A stretch of 64,000 nt of DNA from Thereva unica (Eukaryota; Arthropoda; Insecta; Diptera; Therevidae), in NCBI GenBank assembly GCA_949987705.1, contig OX465282.1, positions 12,140,501-12,204,500 on the forward strand. The letters are read 5' to 3'. The notes under the pieces were generated by a model. That model ran no database searches. It worked only from the letters and a program-made list of their open reading frames with translations, and was not told the DNA's origin. Of this stretch, positions 55,640 through 64,000 are shown piece after piece. A program made the position numbers and the translations under genes. Every line of letters begins with the position of its first letter. Position 1 is the first letter of the stretch.

Positions 55640-56065
55640 GGCTACCGCTCCTGCCGTCCCTGCGTTCTAGAGCGTTTTCCACTCCTCAACGACTGCTTGA
55701 AATTTTGCTTTGTTGGTTTAGCTCTTATTCGATATGGTACCGGCGGCCTCATTCTCTGCAATTCTGCCGAGAGCGAAGAGGGCACGATTGTACCTTCTCT
55801 TGTGAATAGACGCTCGTGATCTCTGTTTCTCAGATATACCATTGCCACTATGGCTGGTAATTCCTGGCACGCTTGTGGTTATGTTGCCTGAACTTGAAGT
55901 AATGTGGTTGATACTCGTATATCCAGAGCTGGCGATTGTCCCACATGGAGCAAGCTGAGACTCCCTCGAGGGGGAAAGGTTCGCAGTCCTTGGTTCTAAT
56001 ACTTGTACGTTGCTGGGTCGTCTGTGCATCAGTTTCTTTTCATTATTATTTTTATTTTTGTTCAT
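55640..56065 (-). pseudogene. Possible LINE ORF1 relic
   Basis: A minus-strand frame from Met 56065 is Ser/Thr/Asn-rich, then changes to a basic, helical stretch (KQRSRASIHKRRYNRALFAL, then GRIAENEA). In the next frame comes KFQAVVEEWKT, which resembles the helical middle of LINE ORF1 (Gag-like) proteins. No zinc knuckle remains. The call rests on composition and weak motif likeness. Confidence 0.3.
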
Positions 56066-59000
56066 GTTCCTCCCACGAATGAAACTGGAAATGAAGTCCG
56101 CCTTGGCAGAGCGGCATAACCGAGTATTACAATTAGGGATTATTCTAATGATGAGAAAGAAGAGTTTGCCCCTTCTATAAAAGAACCAAAATTAGAGTCC
56201 TTAGGCCAAAAAATTAACACACAGAAAGATGCAGATTCACACCCAAGACTCCCAGCATGAAAGCCCATCCAACACACACTTATGAACTACTTCAAAGTTC
56301 AACTAATTTCACACAGGTGGCGTACCCTTCAGCCCAAGATACAAACCGCAAAAGCTTTCACCCTAGACATAAACCAAAAGTTCCATTGCGTAATACGGTG
56401 AAATACGTGGCTCAGTAGTGGCTTAGCTATACTACTGCAGGTCCGTAAAAAGAAGCAAAAAAGTGCATTTTGATCGATATTCAAAAAGTTTAGAACCCGC
56501 CCCATTTTGGATGGGAAATTTTTAGACACGTGCTGGTAAATTGAATTTCACCCCACTTCACCAGTATTTTCTGCGATGTTTCATTTCTAATTGTTCATAA
56601 TCGCTGTCAATAGCATGTCCCGAATCAAATTTTTAATAACATGTTCAAATCAGAAATTTTTATTAAAAAAAAGAGTCATAAATTCCGACAGTTCAAATCA
56701 CAGCACAAAATCCAATTGTTTCCATCAATCAAAGTTATGAATTTTTTTGGCTACCAAATCACTTTTCATTCTTGACACAATTTTGTCGCGTTTGATTGAT
56801 GCGGAAAACGAATTCCACATGTGCATCCTCAAATGCCAGGGAAAATCGCTTATTAATCACACTCAAAATAGCACGTCACAAAATAATAACAAAAAGGGGC
56901 GGGAGTTTGGGTGTTTTTATACAACAAAATGTATGGACAATTGAGATACACGCCATCTCCATCTCAATCTCAAATGTAAGATTTCACCCAAGGCAAGAAG
57001 ACTCCATCTAGGATTTGCTTGTTTCGTGTGAAAGGGGGTGTGCCAACATGACTGTCGCATATTCTCATTTCAATTCTTCCATATTTTCGTGAATAGATGT
57101 CTGCAGGATATACTGGGAGTATGATGGTCCCAGATGGCACGGAAGCTGATGAAAAGAGGTCAGGAAATAGTTAAAATAGGAAAAGGCACGTCATCATCTG
57201 TTGTTCCTGTTTTGTGATATATATTTTTCGGGGGGATGAAGAAGGGTTGAAAGGAGTCTTGCTGTCTTACTGCATCTTCTCCTCGAAGGATTAAAATATT
57301 TTATATTTATTCGAGAAGGAGGAACTCTTCTGTATACCCCTTCCAGGTTTATTACGCTCCTTCTGGATGCAATGAAAATGCCTTCTTCCTTCGCATTTTT
57401 TTCGGTGCTTACAGCTGAGCGAAATTGAAGAATTTAGTTTCTTTTTTGTTATTCGGGAAAATCTCGTGGAATTTCTCCTTTTTTTATTTGACATTTTTTT
57501 CCTGTGCAGTCAAAGGAATATTAGGTTGGTAAGACTTTTGCCTGGATGCCGCCGCGGAAATGTACAGATAAATAGGACTTCTTCAACTTGGTATAAAAAT
57601 CGTTTTATGTCAGCCAGGTGAATGGTGAAAATCTTTTATCTCTTTGTGATATAAGTGAAAAAGTCACTCAAGTGATTTTTTTGTTGTCCCTATTGCCTTT
57701 ATTTTAGATTCCCTTTTTATTTTCAGGAGATCAGTGAAATGTGATGCGGAAGTAAGATGGTATGACAAAGAATGGAAAAAAAATCTATTTTTTCTTTTGA
57801 TACTGTCACACGGGGTTTTTTAATAGTTCACACTTTTCCCCAAGTTTTTGTTACCTTAGAAAAGTGGAAAGTCAACGGATGGAAATTGTGCATACGGTTT
57901 GATTGGTTTTTGAGATAAAATTAAATTGTTAAGGTTGAGTGAGAATTGTTCAAAGGGCTTTGTCGTGTGATCGTAAACCATAGTAGGAAAGGTATTTTCG
58001 GGGATTTTCTATAGTTTTATACATATAATGTTGTTCAGTAGTTTAAATTTTAACTTACTACTCGTAGAAGTTTTTATTTCTACTAAAAGTGGCGCTGCTG
58101 GGAGGAGCAGGTTTTATTTAGCAGTAGGTAGGGGGACCCTTGAGCGTGGGAAACAATGTGCAATCATGGGTGATGGGCGGCACTTTAGTTCCCACGCCAA
58201 AGTGTCCGATTACCCACTTCTAGCTGCTAACATTGCTGGCATTTCTTCGCCTTTATCTCTTTCTCTCGACTTCTTCCACCCTCAATTAAGTGTGTATGGC
58301 TTTCACGGTAGCTTCGACTTTCCTCCAGCCGAGCCTCACATAATAAAATAAGACGTACTCTGCGTCCTCATGGATATCTGAGCATTCCGGGTATAATGGT
58401 GAGTCATCGTGTCAGAAACGATGGAAGTTTTCCGAATATGCTGCATGTCAAATCAAGAACTGCTCACTTTCCATCCTCCCTTTGATTTGCTCTCTTCACG
58501 CTTAGGATGAATCTGTGTAAGTCCACTGATCTTTAAAAGAAGCGTCCCACTGCCCTCCACTAAAAACATAAGAAAAATAAATATCAAAGATATAATAAGG
58601 ATATGCAAAGGGCGAGCAACATAACGTATTTAAATACCCGCATGCCGTAACTATCTCTGGTGATCCTAACCTCCTCGTAGTCGGCACTGGAAGCTGTCCT
58701 GAAAGGTATGAGCAAATATGATCGCGCTTACCAAAGGGTACAGTTATTGTGTCGAAGTTTTTGCACTGAAAGGAAAGTACTTAGACAGCCGCCGCACTGC
58801 TCAAAGTTTCTGGAGCCGCCAGGGAATTGACAGCACCAGCTCCCATATAATCTAGGGGAACATCCCCATCATCCAGTAGCAGGGACCCCAGAACAAAAGG
58901 AAAAAGAGTAGAGCCGCAATTACCCTCCTACCTCCTACTCTCTTAGATAATCGCCGCTCTACCATAAGTTTCTAGGCCCACTAAAGGGCCAAGTAAAGTA

Positions 59001-60377
59001 GGGCGGGAGAGGAATTAAGGAGCCCATAGAGCACACCCAAGCCTACGTTCGTGAACCACTTCCAAAAGGACCGAGGCAGGATTGGAGTTGAGAGTCCAGG
59101 AAGCTTGAATAGTCAAGGGAAAGCTACAAGCCACTAGCAAAAAGCCGATCTGGCGGGGATATGAAGAATAAGAGTTAAGAAGAACTTGGTTCTTTTATTA
59201 GTCTGGGCTAGGGACCTAAGAGGCAGAGACTTCTCTATATCTATGCGTGCAATGCATCCGGTGATAGATATTTTAAAATGCAGGCAAACAATTCGACTTG
59301 ACATATCCTCAAATGCTAAAACGCAAGCACACTCGACAAGTACATGCACTTTTCCTTTCGATTTTTTGGTTATGTATGTAAGACGAAAAGGTACCCAAAA
59401 CAGGCACTGTCAGTGAAAACTGGCCGCATAATACAGAACCACCGCATACGCCGCATGCACTGTATACACATATCTGTTTTAAGTTTAAAGTAGCTAGTGA
59501 ATTCAGTACCGACATCCATCGAAGTCAGCTATCCCGCCAAAGGATGTAGAGACGATAGGTCACCGATACGGAAGCCCCAATGCTATGTTTCTGATGAGCA
59601 TCACCTCGAGGAACCCTTCTAAGAATTTCGTTTATTGCGCCTGATTAGATTAGGTTTGAACCGTTCTGGACTCAAACGCCATGCCTAAAGGTTGGTCAGT
59701 TTCGTTAGTAGGAGCAATTGTAAAGCTGCTGACTTCGTACTTATAGATACTTATAAATGATTGCAGAAGAGTGCTGAACGAAATCCTGATAAGTGGAAAG
59801 CTAAGTAAAGTGGAATTGTATCTTGCAGAGAGAAATAGTGTTCATCAGCGAAAGAGAACCAACCTCCGCTAGAAGGATGGCGTAGACCAGGACGCTCAGA
59901 TCTTAGGAATGCCAAACTGGATGACATCGGCTCAGAATCGGGACCGGTGAGAGAGGCCAGGACCGAATCCCAGTTGTAGAGCAGTTAAAGAAAAAGAAGA
60001 TAGTTAGAACGATGGCTCGGTTTCTATACATCCATATTGCCGCTTTTCCGCTTTCGTTTGCCTGCCAGATTCCACTACAATTGTAGTCTTGATTTTCTTT
60101 TAGGCCAAACCTAAATGGAAAGTGAAGTAAGGTTAGATACCATTGCATATGAATGTATGAGAGGGACAAAATGGAAGTAAGTGGAAGTTACATCTACTTC
60201 AGCGGAAGTTACGTCTACTTCACTTCTGCGTTACTTTTCATTTAGGTTTGACCTTTTCGTACATAATCTGTTCGAGCAGGTTTTGGGCCGCCTGGCAGTG
60301 ATTTAGATTCAGCTGTGTAAACCTCATCGCCTTTCTCGTTTGACTGCCTTAGTGGGCAAGTACTAGTGCTCGTGGCG
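56066..60377. other. Long unassigned stretch
   Basis: About 4.3 kb without recognisable transposon ends, domains or RNA genes. It is AT-rich with moderate homopolymers. It may be unique intergenic or intronic host DNA. The open frames are short and motif-free. Confidence 0.4.
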
Positions 60378-61352
60378 TTAGCACTGTTGATGTTCCTTAC
60401 TCCCTAGCATAACAGGCAGATTTTTTACGCAATCCCCTTTTCTCCATATTTTAGGCGTAATACAGTCCTGTCTTTGGAGCTGATGCAATTCTTTGCTATA
60501 CTCCCAGCGCTTGTAGCATCTCCTTGGTGCTGTTTGCTCCCTTATTCGGCACAAAACCAATCCTGTGCAAACCTTTCTCGCTTCTAGCACTTTTTTCGCT
60601 AGATCTACAGGCATATTTATGGTGGCTTATGCTTATGCTTTCTTCATTCCTATGTTCTCATGGGTTAGTTTTTCCTGCTCTAGCAGCAGACCAAGCTGGC
60701 TGTGCAGTGATTTACACACCTCTCATTTGAAGGTGATATCGTGCAGGTCGCTTATGTCGATTGAATTCTGGTTGGTGCTTGTTCTCAATTGCTGCTCCAG
60801 CTAACAAAGATTTGACCTTAAGCTGAAGGTCTGCGACTTCCACGAGTCGCCTGTCCATGCGCGTTACCTCGTCCCCATGGTCCATAATGGAAGTGTTCGA
60901 TCTAACTTTCTTCAGGATGTCCCGTGTAAGATTATACCTTTTTCAGCAATTCGAATACGACGATAGGTCACGCCGAAGTAATGTCTTTAAGGCTTTTACC
61001 GGTCTGGACTCAAACGGCATACAAAAGGATTGGTGAGCTTAGTCAGAGGGAATGATTGAAAAGCTGATGGCTTCATAGTTTAAACTCTTCAGTAATTTCA
61101 AAAGAGTGCAGAGCGGAAGGATCTACGGGTGCGACGAAGAATAGCCTAGACGAACACGCATGGAGCTTAGAGATGCCAACTCGATGATATTGGCTCGTTC
61201 GCCTGTTTTCGTCGTCTATATTTTCTTGGCCGGCAGGCACGGTGAAATAGTTCTTGATTGGCAGTCCGCAGTTCAGTTATGGCGGAAGACACCTGCATCA
61301 CCTCTGTTCTGAAGTGGTTTAAAGTCCCCTTTTTGCCCAGAAAGGCTGCCAA
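60378..61352 (-). pseudogene. LINE ORF1 relic with zinc-knuckle remnants
   Basis: The minus strand shows a decayed Gag-like ORF1. Pieces in order are a helical segment (MAAFLGKKGTLNHFRTEVMQ, from 61352), SIMDHGDEVTRMDRRLVEV-like sequence (about 60890-60840), and KVCTGLVLCRIREQTAPRRC (about 60570-60515). The last matches the segment before the CCHC knuckles of I/Jockey-type ORF1 (GxVxCRVREx...RCYxC). Knuckle cysteines are partly lost and spread over two frames. ORF2 is not seen downstream (60377 to lower coordinates). Confidence 0.55.
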
Positions 61353-61648
61353 GGCAGACTGTATTTATTTAATTCAAGATACTACAGCTCAGTGAATACC
61401 GATTATCTCTTGAAATACGAAGGCATGAGAACAACATAGGGACCTTCATTATGTTCTCTAGATTTTAGGAGCCCAGGATTGTGCTTGTGTAGATGTGTGA
61501 AGATTGATGGCAATGGCGCCGAGGGATATCTACCAAAAGATTAAGCAGTACGAAGCTTAAAAACAGCATTAGCGGAGAGTTTTGTGAAGTTTAAGCACAA
61601 GTAAACCCGGCACAAAAGCAAGATTCCGAAACAAATCCTAATCGGACA

Positions 61649-61871
61649 CAGGATTTCATAGGTGCAAATGGTGCACTTGTACCGGGCGCAATTTCAGACA
61701 TTAAGATTTTTTAAAAAATCTAAAGCTTCGAAAAAAAAAATTGAAATCATTTTCATACAAAAGAACTTCACAGAGTGTTTAGTATGTGTCACTGCTATAA
61801 AAAATGAACAGCTGATGGGGCGCAATATGGCATACTGCACCGGGCGCAAAAAAAACCAAGCGCCGGCCCTG
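61649..61871. mobile_element. Short hAT copy, same family as 8.7 kb
   Basis: It starts CAGGATTTCATAGGTGCAAA and ends GCGCCGGCCCTG. Both ends align with the 8722-9315 element, but about 9 bp of the left terminus and most of the interior are deleted. GGTGCACTTGTACCGGGCGC and GCACCGGGCGCAA mark the subterminal inverted parts. The flanking octamers do not match well, so the duplication has decayed or the end is not original. Confidence 0.75.
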
Positions 61872-62696
61872 ATCACAGGGATTCTAAGAGAGGGTTTAGT
61901 GGAAAAAATGTGGTATTTGATCAAACTAAGTTTCTCCTTAAGCCCTGCTACACTCAGTCGCGAAGTTCAACATAAAATTTCGCTACAACAACAAAATATT
62001 AAAGAAAGCTTAAAAAAAGATACATGCACAAAGTTGCACTAACCCATTCAAAAAACAAAAACAAAAACCTCACTAATCCAATGAAATTTCCCCACTTCTT
62101 GCAATTGGAGTGCTCCCAGTGCTCACACGATTACCGAAGGGGAAAAGCTTTTCCCACGACAGGCCGTTCGGCAGCATTCGCGCGCAGTTTAATTTATGAA
62201 TGCACCGAACCGAAGTAAACATCTTCAAGGAAAATTTTCTGTGATGTTGCCGGTTGGAATTTAGAACCGGGGTACGGGATGAATGAAGTAAAGTTTTATG
62301 AATGTTGCAACAAGGTATGCTCATATGATTATTTCTTCCAAGGTGCGATTCTTGAAATTTTCTAATTTGATTTCAAAATTTGTTTTTGCCTGTTTTGGAT
62401 TATTACTGAAATACTTGGAGAACTATTTCCGGAATTCACATGCGAAATTTATTAGTTTAGTGGAAATTAGTTACGCTTTGCAGAAAAGAAAATAATTATA
62501 ACAATTGTTATGAACAAATAGAATTTGATAAATTAGTTGAAAGAAAATTAATAATAAAATATAAAAAAGTTCAGAACTGTTTTTGTTTCTTTTATACACC
62601 TGAAATAAATAGTCCATAATTTCGCAATAAAGACAGGCGTCCCATTCTTAGAGAGTTAATTTCTACTTAGTCCATTCAAAACGCGCGTTATGGTGT
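61872..62696. other. Unassigned AT-rich DNA
   Basis: No features recognised. Confidence 0.4.
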
Positions 62697-63367
62697 TCCA
62701 AAATAACACCGTTAAGAAAATCGAACCCTAAACGTTTTTGGGGTCGCTGATCACGAAAATCGAGGTGCCGCGGTCCCAAAATTAGGGCGTCACCCCTAAA
62801 AATGCAAAAAACACCCCTTTTTAGGGGGTTTTCGCGATTCTTTCAATAATAATGAAAACTAATGCGATGAAATGAACTTTTTTAATATTTATTTGCGAAG
62901 GGGGTTGATTTATACTAAATTTAGGCGAGCTTAATTGTAAGGGGTACCCCTAAAGGGTTGAAAGTACCCCTAAATTGGCGAAAAATGGCAAAAATTGTAA
63001 AAAAAATTTTTTTTTTCAAGTTTTTGCTTCAAATCGATTGTGGGCGTACTGCCAGGCAAAAATAATTTATTTTCAACCCTTAAGGGGTTAAAACTACCCC
63101 TACAATATAGTTAATTGAAAACTAGGGGGGTTCCAAAATAACACCGTTAAGAAAATGGAACCCTAAAGGTTTTTGGGGTCGCTGATCACGAAAATCGAGG
63201 TCCCGCGGTCCTAAAATTAGGGCGTCACCCCTAAAAATGCAAAAAAAACCTTTTTAGGGGGTTTTCGCGATTATTTCAGTAATAATGAAAACTAATGCGA
63301 TGAAATGCACTTTTTTGAATATTTATTTGCGGAATGGGTTGATTTATACTAAATTAAGGCGAACTTA
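62697..63367 (+). repeat. 434-bp tandem duplication, about 1.5 copies
   Basis: The block starting TTCCAAAATAACACCGTTAA at 62697 repeats at 63131 with high identity for about 237 bp (GGGTCGCTGATCACGAAAAT, TAGGGCGTCACCCCTAAAAA, ACTAATGCGATGAAATG). The spacer holds paired TACCCCTAAA and AACCCTTAAGGGGTTAAAA-type palindromic motifs. It may be two units of a satellite or the repeated end of an unidentified element. Confidence 0.85.
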
Positions 63368-64000
63368 CTATAATAAAAACAACTTTATATAAAAAAAATT
63401 GATCGCAATCTTTTGCTATAACGGCAATTCTTTAATCCGTATTGACTACTTCCCTTTTTAGTGCATTTCCTTCCCATTTCAAAACTTTTTAAGACACAAT
63501 TTCAAAAACAAAGATAGAGTTCTCACTTTCACTTTCAATTTTATCTGAACTCTAAAAACCGAGGAATCGCTTTTATGCATACTAACAAGTCCTCAAAAAA
63601 TTGTAACTTGCATAGGTATTTTTATTTGAATTACACCCCCTTTTCTTAACAATCAGAAAAACATCTTACATCCTGATGTAACCCGACCTGGTACCGGCAA
63701 ATCCCGACAGTCCAATAAAATTAATTTTTTCTAGTTATAAAAAATCATATTTCGGCAAAAATTTTCATAACTGTTGTAAAATGCAATCAAATAAAAACGC
63801 CCTTTCGATTTGCAAATCGCCCACTTCAAAAATGTTTTATTGATAGCAAAATTAATAGCAAAAAAAGGATATCATAAAATTAATTATTGCACCCAGGTAG
63901 TCTTAACATTTTCTGCTATTCAAACATTTTCTTGGGTTTTTTATATTGCAAAGACAATAAACACACCTCCCGCCCCCTATAAAACAAAATTTCCAGCATC
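63368..64000. other. Unassigned AT-rich DNA
   Basis: No features recognised up to the window edge. Confidence 0.4.

Overview
The window looks like repeat-rich intergenic DNA from an insect, most likely a fly (Diptera). The clues are the set of transposon families, a copia element primed by an internal fragment of initiator tRNA-Met (as in Drosophila copia), and the AT-rich unique DNA. This is inference; the species cannot be named. No complete host protein-coding gene was recognised. The one weak host-like trace is a short CUE-like reading frame at 8.6 kb. Almost everything readable is mobile DNA of different ages, often nested.

Region by region. 1-1.0 kb: satellite of an 18-bp HindIII-rich unit. 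1-8.5 kb: mostly unassigned, with a SINE tail, a small TIR element at 2.7 kb, an RT fragment at 6.2-6.6 kb and a mariner scrap at 7.0 kb. 8.7-9.3 kb: a non-autonomous hAT element with a perfect 8-bp target duplication. 11.8-13.6 kb: decayed LINE pieces. 15.6-16.3 kb: a 729-bp near-perfect foldback element flanked by TTAA. 17.5-22.4 kb: RTE, other LINE and Gypsy fragments. 23.7-28.0 kb: a full-length PIF/Harbinger transposon with a CTG target duplication, a DDE transposase (one intron, one frame break) and an intact-looking four-exon Myb/SANT gene on the other strand. It sits in an older LINE-like ORF1 relic. 33.1-41.4 kb: a CR1-type LINE (PHD-finger ORF1, endonuclease/RT ORF2) on the minus strand, split in ORF1 by a very young 4.3-kb Ty1/copia element (36.3-40.6 kb). 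43.7-45.4 kb: a Tourist-like MITE, an RTE endonuclease relic, a hAT end and a tRNA-derived SINE. 47.8-53.0 kb: a second, largely intact CR1-type LINE on the plus strand. 53.8-55.0 kb: a cluster of CCCGAGT-type termini, a 120-nt 5S-rRNA-derived segment and a tRNA SINE. 55-64 kb: mostly unassigned, with LINE ORF1 relics, a short hAT copy at 61.7 kb and a 434-bp tandem duplication at 62.7-63.4 kb.

How parts work together. The Harbinger transposase and its Myb/SANT partner form the usual two-protein system. The copia element has everything needed for transposition: identical 165-bp LTRs, primer site, polypurine tract and an uninterrupted 1290-codon Gag-Pol. The two CR1-type LINEs are the most interesting objects. 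In one, ORF2 lies in the -1 frame behind an in-frame A AAA AAC slippery heptamer. In the other, ORF2 follows ORF1 in the same frame behind a single TAA-CTA-G stop, with the conserved start of the endonuclease upstream of any AUG. These relatives therefore appear to make ORF2 by two different recoding or reinitiation routes.
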